Part shown: positions 35,009 through 47,400 of the stretch, in pieces | Numbering within the stretch: position 1 is the first letter of the stretch | How the letters are laid out: every line of letters begins with the position of its first letter | DNA from: Rhineura floridana | Taxonomy: Eukaryota > Chordata > Lepidosauria > Squamata > Rhineuridae | Assembly (NCBI RefSeq): GCF_030035675.1 | Contig: NC_084495.1 | Location: 7,223,001 to 7,287,000, forward strand | DNA length: 64,000 nt | Reading direction: 5' to 3' | Translations under genes and position numbers: made by a program | Notes under the pieces: model-generated | Seen by the model: only the letters and a program-made list of their open reading frames with translations | What the model was told of the DNA's origin: nothing | The model's database searches: none

Positions 35009-35760
35009 CATCTGTTTTACACACACACACCTTATTCTCTACGGCACGCACATCTGCATGGCTGTTCCATGACAACCCAGCATCCCTCCCTCCATGCTGA
35101 TTTGGGTAGGAACAAAGCAACAGTCTTCAGCATACTGTCTTTCCACCTCATGCATAGTTTACCAGGAGCTTGGTCTGCATATTGCAGCCTTCTCCAACCT
35201 GGTGCCCTCCAGATGTTTTGGATTACAACTCCCATCAGTCCCAGCTGATGTTGAGTTGACCTGTTCCAGATGACTGAAAAGTGATGCCCAAATATTTATA
35301 AACTCTTATTTGTTCAATAAGCTGTTTATCCAAATACAATTTTTGGAGTCTGTAACATTTAGAGAACACCACTGTCTCAGTTTTGCTATAATTCACAATT
35401 TATTATCATTATCATAAACAATACTCAGAAAATGCCTCTACCAGTCTTCTCAAACCCACTTTTGTCTGGGATAGACGTTTGGTATCATCACATACATGCA
35501 TGGTAAGTATGAGATGACAAAAACTCAATAATAACATATAAGAAGCTCTGGCAAACAGTCCTACTGGATAAAATATCTCACAAACTGAGGGCATCTAGAG
35601 GACCAACCACACAAATTCGATTTTTAGCAATATGGGTTAGGGTTAGGGTTTTCTTATACAATTATTTCTTATACAAATGATGATAATACACACAGGTACC
35701 CAATATCCTCAGTCTATGTAGAAATACAGCATAGATGAATAGAACTTTGTGGTAACTGGG

Positions 35761-36231
35761 CAGGGCTGGCACCAGGCATGTGACTGGGCGCTTGGGCACC
35801 AGCCTGCCCAAGCCCACGGCACCAGCCCGCATGTGCCACCTGCCTCTCCTGGTGCAGTGAATGCTGGCCTCGCTGCACACACATGCTTACCATCAACCAA
35901 GATGGCAGTTGAGGCTTCCCTAAGGGGCTGATGCCTCCACTGCCATCTTGGTTGATGGCAGGCATGTGTGTGCAGCACAGCCAGCATTCACCACAATGGA
36001 AGAGGTAGGTGGGGCGTGCAGGTGGGCATCGTGGGCCTGTGTGGTTGTAGGGGGGGTGCCTAGGAGGTCCCTCTCTGTGATCCATGGCAGGGTTGGGAGC
36101 CGACACTGCCGCAGATCGCGGAATGGGAGTGCTACCCACCCACCCTAAGTAGGGGCCTTTCAGGGAGGCACTCTGGGCCCCAGCGGCCCTTGGCCAGGGT
36201 CTGACCTGGCAGCCCTCTGGTGCCACCCCAT
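35761..36231. mobile_element. Palindromic hAT-like element, copy 2
   Basis: An 8-bp duplication TAACTGGG lies at 35753-35760 and 36232-36239. The ends, CAGGGCTGGCACCAG and (inverse) GGGGTGGCACCAG, are inverted. A central perfect 20-bp hairpin has arms 35890-35909 and 35939-35958 (CCATCAACCAAGATGGCAGT). No transposase. Confidence 0.8.
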
Positions 36232-36239
36232 TAACTGGG

Positions 36240-36700
36240 TAAAGGGAAGAGGGGGGGGGGAGAAGAAATTAGGTCAGCTAATCAGTTGTGAAGTCCAATT
36301 CCCTGAATACATGGAATGAATTGGTACAGTAATTTACCAATGTTCTAAATGAATAAGATGAAAAAATATTTTGCATATGCATGTAGAATTATGCTTTTAC
36401 CCTCTCCTGGTTGTAATTTATAGTTTGCAAATTAATTTAGCTTAGTTCTATTTCTTCTTTTCATTTTCTTTTCCTTTTGTTTTCTTTTCCTTTAAAAAAA
36501 AATTGAATAAGAAAACAAAAGCCTCAACAATATAATTCCCACACAAATTGAACAGGACAGAAGCCATTTGCCTGACCCCTTTAGCAGATGGCACAGGATC
36601 TATAACATAGCCATCGACGGTACACCACACCTATGGCCAGGTATTATTACATAGACTTCTAATCAGAAAAATAAATATTTTGGTCTGACTAGATGTAAGG
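36240..36700. other. Mostly unrecognised; SINE tail at the end
   Basis: AT-rich with a T/C-rich run. At about 36680-36720 the tail of the second SINE type appears (GGTCTGACTAGATGTAAGGC). Confidence 0.4.
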
Positions 36701-36824
36701 CAGCTTCCTATGTCACTATGTATTGGACCACTCCTATTTTATTTATTTATTAGATTTACTGTATATCCTGTCCTTTCTCCCAGTAGGGGCCCTATACGTT
36801 TGCTTATTGACGCTCTCGGAGAAC

Positions 36825-37535
36825 TTGCTGGTTCTTCTTCAGCAAGTCTGATTCTGACCTTTAAAGCCCTAAACGGCCTTGGACCAATGTACCTGAGGAA
36901 CCGCTTACGCCCATATGTACCTGCCCGGGATTTAAGATCATCTGCCTCTGGTCTCCTCTGCGTGCCTGGAGTGAAAGACGTTAGACTGATGCACGCGGGA
37001 GAGAGCTTTTTCAGCTGTGGCCTCAAGCTTTGCAACACCCTACCCCAAGAAGTCCACTCTGCACCCTCCCTGACAGTTTTCCAGAGACTTCTGAAAATGA
37101 TCTTGTTCCGGAGAGCCTTTGGGAGGGACTGAAGGTACAGCCTGACACCGATTTTATTATTTTATGTCTTCTACATTAAATTTTACCCTTGTAGTCCCCC
37201 TTAGCACCACTCCCTATATATATTTAGGACAGTACCACCACTACTTAGCTTCTGCAAATGAAGCCCCTCTGACCATTCCATCCTCAAAGCTGTATGTTGG
37301 CAGCTGATGAAGGCGGAAGCTGAAACGTTTTGTTAATACAATAAAAACCTCTGTTTGGTTAATCACAATTGCGTTCATATATATATAGTATGTATTTAAA
37401 TTTATTTAATGTTTTTGTGATTTTATTGTTTACAATTTTATTATGTACGTGTTTGATTTTATTTTTGTAAGCCGCCTTGAGTGCCCTGTTATAGGGTAGA
37501 AGGGCGGGATAGAAATATTTTAAATAAATAAATAA
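36825..37535 (+). mobile_element. L2-type LINE 3' fragment with tail
   Basis: LTFKALNGLGPMYLRNRLRP, then DLRSSASGLLCVPGVKDVRL and LFRRAFGRD is the L2 ORF2 C-terminus. A UTR and the tail GGGTAGAAGGGCGGGATAG with (AAAT)n follow. A reversed L2 tail (36735-36790) precedes it. Confidence 0.88.
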
Positions 37536-37629
37536 AGACATGCTTTTTATATGCTTGCCAATTATATCTTTAATAATGCTTTCTACTGTTTTCCTGGAAT
37601 AAACATTAAAGCTAATTGGCCTATGACTG

Positions 37630-37815
37630 GATTGTTGTCATGCACTCTGTGTGGGGCCACCCTTGAAGATGACTAGGAATCTTCAGCTTCAGTTGCAGCA
37701 GCCAAATTACTGGCTGGGGTTGCCTCAGCCTTTCTAAAACAGCTGCATTGGTAGCCAGTTCATTTCCTGGCCACATGTAAGGGGCTCATGCTAGTGTTTA
37801 AAGACCTATATGGCT
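37630..37815 (+). mobile_element. L2-type ORF2 fragment
   Basis: GTGTGGGGCCACCCTTGAAG, then GCTGCATTGGTAGCCAGTTC and AGTGTTTAAAGACCTATATGG parallel the GLPLKMVQ..LHWLP..LTFKALNGL segment of the L2 at 39490. Confidence 0.6.
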
Positions 37816-37899
37816 TAGGCCTGCAATCCAATACATGTCTACTCTACTCAGAAGTAAGCTGCACTGGGTTCAATGGGAATTACTCCCAGATAAGTGTGT

Positions 37900-40010
37900 A
37901 TGGCTGACAATACTGCCGAAGCCCTGGTCAATCTCTGGAATATGGAGATGTCTCGGGCGGTGGACACCATCCCCCCAAAGCACCCTCTCCCACCAGGGAA
38001 GGCCCATAATTCACCTTGGTTTACTTGAACCTTGGGCCTGATGAAATGGCAGGGATGACGGCTAGAGCAATGATGGAGAAAAACTCAATCTGTTTTCGAC
38101 CGAACACTGGCTAGAGCTCATTTTCGAGCCTATCATGTGGCAGTGATGGCAGCAAAGAAAGCTTTGCCTCCATTGCATCTGTTCAGTGTCATCCTGCAAT
38201 GCTTTTTCGGGTGGTTTAGGGTCTTTGGGGCTCTGACCCCATATTAGACTGATTCCTCAGTCGCTCATTGTGACATGTTTGTGAGGCACTTTGCAGCTAA
38301 AATTACTTGCATTCGGACTGACTTGGACTCCTCGTTAATTACAGTTGTACCAGATGTCCCCGAGGCCTCCTCTGGTCAGTTTTCTATGGATAGTTTTCAG
38401 CTTGTAAAGCCTGAGCATGTGGACAGGATTCTGGGAGAAATGAGGGCCACTACCTGCTCTCTTGACCCTTGCCCATCCTGGCTAATTAAATCTGCCAGAT
38501 TGGGATCGGCTGGCTGGTTGGCACATTTGATTAACACCTCCCTAAGGGAAGGTTCTATGCCAACATTGTTGAAGGAGACTGTGATAAGGCCTTTGTTAAA
38601 GAAGCCTTCGTTAGATCCTGCAGATCTTAACAACTTCCGCCCAGTCTCTAATCTCCCTTTTCTTGGCAAGTTGATTGAGTGGGTGGTGGCTGCTCAACGC
38701 CAAGTTTTCCTGGGTGAATCAGATTACCTAGACCCTTTTCAATCGGGCTTCAGGCCCAGTCATGGGACACAGACTGCCTTGGTTGCCCTGCTTGATGACC
38801 TATGCTGGGCATCAGACAGGGGGAGTGCATCCCTGTTGGTGCTGCTGGACCTCTTGGTGGCCTTCGATACCATTGGCCATGGTATCGTTCTGGGCTGTCT
38901 AGCTGGGATGGGTTTGGGAGGCACTGTTTTGCAGTGGTTCCAATCCTACCTGATGGACAGGACCCAGAAAGTAGTGATGGGAGACTACTGCTGATACTCC
39001 TGGCCTTTGGCCTACGGGGTCCTGCAGGGTTCCATTCTGTCTCCCATGCTTTTCAACATCTATATGAAACCACTGGGAGAGGTCATCTGGAGATATGGAG
39101 TACAATGTCATCAATATGCTGATGACACTCAACTCTATTTCTCCTTACCTTCTGACTGCAGGGAGGGAGTGCTCATCCTAAACCTGTGCCTGGAGTCTCT
39201 GAAGGGCTGGATGTGGGTGAACAAACTGAAACTTAATCCAGATAAGATGGAAGTGTTGCTGGCCAAGGGGAAAACTGGATGGGATTGCACTCCACTTGAA
39301 GGAACAGGTTCACAGTTTGGGAGTCCTCCTGGATCCTGCCCTGCTGCTTGAATCTCAGGTGGCTGCGGTGGCTAGGAGTGCTTTTGGCCATCTCAAAATG
39401 GTCTACCAGCTGCGTCCGTTCCTGGAAGCAGTTGACTTGGCTACAGTGACACATGCTTTGGTGACATTGAGGCTTGACTACTGTAATACACTCTATGTAG
39501 GGCTGCCTTTGAAAATGGTTCAGAAACTACAGTTGGTTCAAAATACTGCAGTCAGAATGTTAACTGGAGCTCGGTGTAGGGAGCATATTACCCCTGTGCT
39601 TTACAGACTCCACTGGCTCCCAATTTGTTTCCAGGCCCAATTCAAAGTGCTGGTTTTGACCTTTAAAGCCCTAAATGGCCTTGGACCAATGTATCTGAGG
39701 GACTGTTTGCATCCATATGCTCCTGACCTAGATTTAAGATCATCTGCCTATGGTCTCCTCTGCGTGCCTGGAATTAAAAGACTAACAGGCACGATCGAGA
39801 GACCCTTTTCAGTTGTGGCTCCTAGGCTTTGGAATTCACTGCCTCAAGAAGCCCATTCTGCTCCCTCGATGGCTTTCCAGAAACTTGTAAAAACTATCCT
39901 GTTCCGGAGAGCCTTTGAGAGGGTCTGATAGGTGAGTCTGACACTGTCTCTATGTTTTTTGTTTTTTATTTTCTTTTTTAATTTTTATCTTGTGGTTTTT
40001 ACTATTATTT
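37900..40010 (+). mobile_element. L2 LINE with recognisable reverse transcriptase (decayed)
   Basis: The RT reads VIRPLLKKPSLDPADLNNFR, PVSNLPFLGKLIEWVVAAQ, DPFQSGFRPSHGTQTALV, LLDLLVAFDTIGH (F-D retained) and WFQSYLMDRTQKVVMGD. In another frame it continues as GVLQGSILSPMLFNIYMKPL with the catalytic YADDTQLY. A third frame gives LGVLLDPALLLESQVAAVAR through LFRRAFERV. Frame changes fall near 38995 and 39300. The 5' part lacks an endonuclease, so the copy is 5'-truncated. It is the longest LINE in the window. Confidence 0.92.
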
Positions 40011-40039
40011 CCCCATATATGTACTCAACTCTGTAATGG

Positions 40040-40212
40040 GAAAAACAAGAAGGTGGAATTCTCCCTTCCCCCTGCACAACGTTTAACGATACAGAAGACC
40101 TCTTGGTTGCCAGACCCGGCCTCCAAGGTTGCAAAAACACCTGCACTTGGCTGACTTTCTCTTCTCCTAAAGATACAGGATCAATCTCAGCCCCTGAACC
40201 TGGCAACCCTAT
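40040..40212. repeat. Right-end fragment related to the hAT-like element at 8443
   Basis: The stretch ends ACCTGGCAACCCTA, matching the terminus at 12413-12427, and contains TTGCCAGACCCGGCCTCC. No left end or target duplication was found. Confidence 0.45.
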
Positions 40213-40589
40213 GATGTCTATTTTTATGAGGTTTTAGCTAATGTAGTGGCACCCTGGGACCAGATAGTAAAGTTGTCCCCTGTGTTACAGAGGCCTGACT
40301 GGTCTCAACCAGAAGTCGCATTTGGTGTCATTGGTCTGCCAGTCCCATGCTATGGAACACTCTTCCAGCAGAGATTCAGCAGGCGTCAAGAGTCTCTGGA
40401 ATACTTTTTCTGTGCCAAGAGGCCTGTGCAACTGTCTAAAATGTCTCTTGAATAACCAGTCATTTTAATAGTTGTTTTGAATAGATTTTACATGCTTTTA
40501 TGTCACTGTACACCACCGTGATGTTTTGCGAGAGGACAGTATAGAAATACTTTTATAAACAAAAGGCAGCTTATAAATAAGATAGATCA

Positions 40590-40685
40590 GGTGTGGCCAA
40601 CATGGTGCCCTCTAGAAGTCGCTGGACTACATCTCCCATCATCCCTGCCATGCTGGCTGGGGCTGATGGAAGTTGGGAGGCCACC
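40590..40685. repeat. MITE fragment
   Basis: CCAACATGGTGCCCTCTAG, then GACTACATCTCCCATCATCC and CTGGCTGGGGCTGATGG; same family as 34905. Confidence 0.7.
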
Positions 40686-41224
40686 ACCCCTCTCTAGTTG
40701 TAAATACAATTTGTTTTAAATTGTTTTTAATCATGCATATATTGGTAAAGGATTGGTAATACATTTAATAATAACAACAAGAATATATGGGGGGGGCACC
40801 ACACTGGCTGTCCAAGAGAGAGAAATAAATCAAGTCTCCCCTTAATTGACTTTTCTGTTTTCTCCAGGCTAAACATTTTGCACTCAGAACTGGCCTCTAG
40901 AGCTGCAGTCAGGCAAGCCTCCAGTCCCACGCAGTCTGAAATGGTACCATTATAACAACGGTTACACCATTTGTTATTTCTATTGATTTATAAGCTGCTC
41001 TGCAAGCTTTGAGTGAATCTCCATCTTTCTCTTTTTTAATAACTTTTTTTTAAAATCCCTGCGTATGGAGACACTGGCACAGCGGCAACTCTTCCCCCTT
41101 GGCATGTTCCTTTTCTAAGTGGATGGATATGATTATGATTTTAACTTGGGGGGGGGATTCAGTCACGTGAGCCCACCTACACTCTGAGATAGTACACTGG
41201 TTGCTAATATGGTTTTTATGAAGT

Positions 41225-41375
41225 TTAATGCTAATGTTAAGATGTTAATGTTTTAAGACGATCTTTTCAAATGTTTTGTACTGTTTCAAATGTGTAATTT
41301 TGTTTCATTTTTTATAACACTGTAAACCGCTTAGAGGCTTCTTTTGAAGTATGAAGTGGTATACAATAATTAATT
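41225..41375 (+). repeat. LINE 3' tail
   Basis: AACACTGTAAACCGCTTAGAGG, then AGTGGTATACAATAATTAATT, a diverged L2-type end just upstream of the RLIM promoter. Confidence 0.5.
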
Positions 41376-41689
41376 AAATTATTATTATAATAATATATTA
41401 TTATTTATAATAATCCTCCTTCAGGAGGAGAACTGGGGCCTGCACAGCCTGAAGCTACATTTTGGAGCCACTCTAAAAAAGGCAGCGGTTCCCAAAAGCT
41501 GAGAATGCCATCTCTCCTTAGTTCCTTTTTCAGAAATTCCCCTCTTTCTCTCTCTCTCTTTTTCTTTCTAATGCCCCTCCCCCTTCTTCATAATTGGTTT
41601 GGCTCCTATTCAAAATGGACGCCCAAACCGCAACGCATAGGGCCCGCTCCCTCTTCTTTAGTCCTCCCGACTCTATGGTCAGCGTGGCT

Positions 41690-42480
41690 TTTTAAGAAAC
41701 CTCCGGCACCTCCAATCGGCCTGTACACGTCACGACGATGAAGAGGCGAAGACGATAAGTGCGCATGCACTCACTATTCGCGCGGGAGGGGCTGGAGTGG
41801 TGGAGACGGTGATGGAGAGGAAGGGGGTGGTGGAAAGACATGCCGTATACGTCACTTCCTCTGTTGCGTGCGCCGCTAACAGCCGCCCAAGCCTTGACCG
41901 CCTCCCTCCCTCCCCTGCTTATACACACCGTTTCCGGCCCCAAGTTCCTTAGTAACAATGGAGCATAAGATGGCCGCCTGAGAGAGCGCGAGGGGGAGGG
42001 AAGGGAGGAGAAGACGGAGGGGGACGACCGAGCGCCAGACGCCGCTGGGCCTTCGCGACGGGGGAAGGAGGAGGAGAGGGAAGCGGGACGTGACAGGAGC
42101 TGCGCCTCAGGCCGTTGCGGGTGCGAGGGAGAGCGCCGGACGGAGACGCCGGAAAGGAGGAGGAAGAAGGCGGTGAGTGGCCGAGCCGAGAAGAGGCCGC
42201 GGCGGCTCCTCGGCCTACCCACCCGCGAAGGGTCCTCGCCTGGCTTGACAGCGGCGCTTCTTGGCCTCCTTCCTGCCGGGCTGCTGCTGCCGCTGGTGGT
42301 AGGGAGATCCCGCCGCTTCAGCGGGACGACGGGAAACCCGGGAGCCGTAGCCAGGCTAGGCCGCGCGAGTAGTGGGGGGCTGTGAGGAAGAGGGCGCCCC
42401 CGCTGCTGCTGCTGCTTTTAGCCTCTCCAGGAGTTGCTGGTTCTTCCGGGCGCCCCTTCCAGGCTGAGGCCCCGCTGTCA
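41690..42480 (+). promoter_or_regulatory. RLIM: CpG island and probable RLIM promoter
   Basis: This GC-rich, CpG-dense stretch contrasts with the AT-rich sequence on both sides and lies upstream of the only clear host gene. No TATA box is obvious. Motifs seen by eye are a CCAAT box at 41712, an NRF1-like GTGCGCATGCAC at 41758-41770, an E2F-like TTCGCGCGGG at about 41777, a half-CRE next to an ETS site (TACGTCACTTCCT) at 41848-41860, and a YY1-like AAGATGGCCGCC at 41967-41978. These motif types are typical of housekeeping CpG-island promoters. The island class is well supported. The individual sites and the exact transcription start are inferences. Confidence 0.75.
41950..42172 (+). other. RLIM: RLIM non-coding exon 1 (5' UTR), start approximate
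   Basis: A good donor site (GGCG|GTGAGTGG) lies at 42172/42173 inside the CpG island, and the first coding exon is 13.7 kb downstream. RLIM in other vertebrates starts with a non-coding exon in a CpG island. The 5' edge given is a guess placed just before the YY1-like motif. Short open frames through this stretch are GC-driven and not credible proteins. Confidence 0.55.
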
Positions 42481-42536
42481 CCGGCGGGCCTTCCTGGCCG
42501 ATCAGCGTGTCTGGGATGGAGGCTTTTCCTTCCTTT

Positions 42537-42705
42537 AGGAATATAGGACCGACCGTCCGTTTAGCTCAGTGGTGGCTACACTGACGGCTCTCTAGGGTTT
42601 CAGGCATGGGGAGATCTTTCCTAGCCCAAACTGGAGATGCCAGGGGTTGAACCTGGGCTTTTCTGCATGCAAAGCAGTTCTTCCACTGAGGTCTGAGCTA
42701 TGGCT
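42537..42705 (-). repeat. tRNA-derived SINE (second type)
   Basis: TTTAGCTCAGTGGTGGCTAC, then TCTAGGGTTTCAGGC and CTGGAGATGCCAGGGGTTG, GCATGCAAAGCAG. It lies just inside RLIM intron 1. Confidence 0.75.
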
Positions 42706-44392
42706 GTTCACTTTGTGGTCTCTTCTTGATGATCTTGAAAATACAGGGTGGCATCGTGATTCTTTTCCCCTCCCCCCAAAAGCCAGTGTGGGATCTCACG
42801 AAGGTTGCATTTTGTCTGACAATGATGTCTCTTGACTCCAGTTAGGCAGCAAACCATTTTCTCTTCCCTTTCCCAAAATGCACATACATGTTATACACCT
42901 CCCCTCCAAAGGCATTATCAGCAGCCTAATCTTCCAGGGGTGTATTGGTGAATACAGGTAAAGGCCCTTTGAATTCTTGTTGCTGAGAAAGAGAGTGAGT
43001 TTTTAGGGCTGTAGCTCAAGTTTTATATTTAATCAAGTGTTTCAAGAGTATTGTCGAGGCTAGTCACTCCTTACTTCTAACTGCAGTTGGCTGAACAGAT
43101 GGGGAAATCCCACCCAGAACTAGTACTTTATGGATGTTTTCACTTGTAGAAATCCAGCTGAAGTCTTAACTTCTCCTTTCTGTTTTCTCCTGGAATAAAT
43201 CTCAACATACTCGATGAGTGCTTGTGTCAGAAAAGGCAAAAGACTATCTTTCTGCCTTCACTTTTGGGGATTATCTACTCTAACCTCAGTCATGGTATAT
43301 CTTTTTTTTTTTGTTCTTTTGGTAGTTTGGTGGGAGGAACCATATGATTTGTAAACTAGAAACAATCCAAAACAGAATCAAGTATCTCAAACATTAACTT
43401 TGAGCTGTTGTAACACACAGTTCAAGTCATTGTTTCTGAATAATTGGACTTGCACTTATCCTTGTAGTGTGGAACTTCAAACAATCTTCCTTGCTCGTCT
43501 AGTGCTAACTGCAACTGAGTTAAAACTAGGGGTTTGAATACTTTGAGACATCTGGTTTGGGGAAAACAAACTATGTGCCCAAATTTGGATGTAGCACTAA
43601 GCCATAGTGAAACTGCAGGAGCAGGGGAGAAGCGAAGTGGCCAAGATTTTTTTCCTGTGCACCAGCATGCTTGTTTGTTCATAGTGAGCCATAGTTTGGC
43701 TTAGGGTTATGTGTGAACAGGGCCTGTGACAGTTATACCAAAACTGCTGATCTGGGATGCATACCACTTGACAAAGCCTGCTTGGCAGTGGTTTATGTGC
43801 CCCCTGTACTGTGCTACTTAAGTTCAGGCTGCAGGTAATGTTTGTTTGTTTGTTAAATGTATGTCTTGCCCTTGCTCCCAGAAGGAGCCAGCTAATGTTG
43901 AAATAGTAAAGAAGTTGCCCACCAAGCTTGGCAGGGGGAAGAAAGTCCAGTTGCTTCAAGTGAAATTCAAGCTTTTAGAAAGCTAACTGGTATATGGTTG
44001 TATTATTGTGTATGGTGATTAACATAAGAAAATGTAAGCAAAAAAAAAAAAGACCCTACCTTAAATAGTTGGCAGTCCAAACTGCAGAGAACCAGGAAAG
44101 GGCAAGAGTAGCAATTGTATTTGCTCACATCTCCTTAACTGCTCCTGCTCTTTGTTCCACTTGGGGATGTGGACTATGGGCTTAAGCCAAAAGTTTTCAC
44201 AGGAGCAGTGGGATTTGACGAGGAAGAGAGATGGCACTAGAAAGCTATTGCGGGAGGGATCTCCAAGCAACAGGGGCAGGTAGCGGGTGGGCAAAATTGT
44301 TTTTTTGTGGGATGGGAAGGAGACTTTCCAGTAATTTGAAAGGTGATAGAGTTGGATGTGTGAAAACCGCAAGCAGGAATAAAAATAAATGT

Positions 44393-44396
<4 letters not shown>

Positions 44397-44427
<31 letters not shown>
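44397..44427. repeat. (GA)n microsatellite
   Basis: About 15 GA units in RLIM intron 1. Confidence 0.9.
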
Positions 44428-44429
<2 letters not shown>

Positions 44430-47400
44430 ATATAGTATTGATTAGAAAGGGAAGATGTATTTAATTATTAAATATAATTGTGTTGACAGGGAAGTAACCA
44501 GTTGTTTACTGACTAATAACTGTTAAGCCTTATTTCTCTCCAGAGGTGTCAGTGTTTCTGAAGGTGCTGTGTCTCACTTCCTGCCAAGCTCAGAAAAAAA
44601 TGTGACACCATGAATGCCAGCGTTTAATTTGGAGCAATTATAAAACTCTGTGGGACATATGTGTGTGATTCCCAGTTCAGATAATTTTCTTTGTGATGTA
44701 TACGAGTCAGGTTTGCTCACAAGATCTTTTTAATTTTGTTGCTATTTAATATTTTGTCTAAAAACTGCAAGTCTCAAAAAATAAAAATAAAAAGCCTTGG
44801 TGGCAAATTTTACTTCTTTGCTTATATAAAAGCAGGAGTAATATTGAAATGGGTTGTTGTTTTCTAGGACCCCAGACTGGAACATTTGATGATCTGAAAC
44901 TGATGCTTCTGTGATAATTTAAGTATTTTTAAAAGGCAACTAGAAAAGGCCTTACAGTTTTTGTGCTTATCAAGATACTTTTACTTACTTAATTGAATCA
45001 TCATAAATCCTAAATGGCTGATTTGTTGCTATAGTGAGGTGGTGAGATTGTAACCCTAAGTATGTTGCCTAAAAATACAATGGCTGTGATCCTCTGAGGT
45101 AGCCCTGCATGCACAAGTAGGGCCTTTCCTTTTCTATGGTGGGGGGAAAGTGACCTCTCCTATTGACATCTGGCCTCAACTGCTGCTGTTTGTGTGTAGG
45201 AGAGACTTTGTAAATGCTACCACTGGAGCAACTCTGCATTTGCCGCTAAGCCTTGTTCAGGCTCCTCCCCCTTCACAGTTACATCATGTGTAAATGGAAT
45301 TGTAGGGATGCACTCGCTGCCCCTTCCTTGTATCACTGGCTCCCACAGTCCTTATGTGTTGGAGGATGAACACTTGACAGGGATAAAGCTCCTCATTGGT
45401 TATTTAGATTCAGGTTCTAAATTTCGCAGCCATGAAGGTTCCTTGCTGCAGATGTTCAGCCCCAATACATGGAGAGGGTGGGGCCAGGTAGTGATGGTAA
45501 TTGCACAAGGTAGAGCACCTGAAGAGGGCTCTGGAGTGAGTTTTTAGGCAAGCAGTTATTTCCTATACTTTTCTTATACAGTTCCTATATATTTCCTATA
45601 CTTTTCCTATACAGTTATACTTTTCCCTATCCAGTTTGTTTCTACTGCTGCTGTGGTTTCTACTCTGAAATGTAGTGCAGTGCCAGAGTGTTTCTGTGTG
45701 CACTCTTTCATTTTATTGTCCCTCCAAGCCTCAGATGGTTCCTTTAAAGTCTGGAGTGAGGGAATAGCACCACTTGTAGCTCCATAGTTCAGACATCAGG
45801 AGCAGGCCATGTCTTTTCAACCCACCCCCCATTTTCCTTAATCATGATGTAGCAATAATTGGGGTCTGCAAACCAGTTTCACACCCCAGTTAACGTTAAT
45901 GATGTTAGCAATGGTACAGATGTAACACTAGGCAACGATTAAGGCAAACGAGAAGAGTGATGGCAGTCCCAGAGGAAAGGAGTGCATGGGCTATTCCCAA
46001 GCATGCGCCAGGCCTCAAAATCTGTAGGGGAAAGGAGCGTACCAACAGTAAGAGAATAGCAAAGGGGATACAAGATACTAGGCAGGAGGTGAGTGGGCAG
46101 TGTGCCCTTTCAGTTGTGGACAGGGCTGTATTTAACGTGCCTGAAACTATAGTCTGTCATATTCTGATTTATGGGATGTTATGGTTTGGGATGACATAAT
46201 ACCCAAGTATTCACTGGCACTCATGCTGGACCCACAAATTTGGGTAGGCCTTGGTAGTCATTTATTTGTGGTTGCCACTATCCCTCCCAGAGGGCCTCTT
46301 GGCCTTTGTGAAAAAACTTTGGGGTGGATGGGGATGGTAGCTTAATGTCACTTTAAGTCAGGCTTCAGAGACCCTTGGGACAAGTAAGAATTAAAGAGAT
46401 CTCTGCTTCCATGAAATATTTACAGTATTAGAGCTTTTCAGACAGTGTTTGAGGTATGCTGTCTTCAGCAAAATCCTGTGCTCTGAGAACACTTTCTGCT
46501 TGGTTTCGTACATGCAGAATAAATGGCTAAACGATTTCTGTTTTGGAAATTCTCATAATTGTTGCCCATACTGTTTTGCATCCCTTAAAGATCCTATTGT
46601 GACTTTCTGGTTAGATGGCATAAAATTATTTGACAATTCCTTCATATATGTATGTAGAAATGTAGAGTTTGTTACATCTTTTATTCCATGTAATTTCTAA
46701 AAGCCATGATGTCAGAGGTATTGAATGGTATAAAATACTATTTTATAGATAAAATATTATTTAAAATATAGTAATCCATGATTTGTGATATTTTGATGCA
46801 AAAGTATCCCGGTAGAATATGAACAGTCTAATACTTGGTTCCATTACAAGACTTTCTGGGAAAGTTTGAACATTTTTCTGTGCAGATTATGGTAATTTGC
46901 ATTGGAAAATGTTCTGATGCCCTTGGCCAGATGTCTCCCACCATTTCATACCTGGGACCCACATTTAACCCAAACATGTATTGGGACCCATTTCCTAAAT
47001 GTTTACCATCTGTTTGTATGGTGGTACTGCTGCTGTGGCAACCTACCTTTGAACAGGCCATGACCCAGTATTGAGTCCCAACCCATCAGATGAAGATCAT
47101 TGCCCTAGAGACTGATTTAATTTAATATGTTTATTTCACTTGTATTCAGTAAACAAAGCTAAAAACGTTAACTGCCACCTGGTCTAACATTTATTGCAAT
47201 TGACATCCGTTCACTGTTACTAATGAACTTGTGAAATGGAAATTTTTCCACCCCATGCTGCTGGCTAAACTGATTTCATTACATTTATATTTTGCCTTTC
47301 TTCCATCATGAAATCCAAGGGAGCCCACATGTGATTCTCTATCCAGGCATTGACCAACCCCAAACATCCTTGGGTTTGGCATGGTGTTGGCCTGATGTAC

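Noticed and set aside
35634-35650. GGGTTAGGGTTAGGG telomere-like repeat
   Set aside because: Only about two and a half units; too short to call an interstitial telomeric site.
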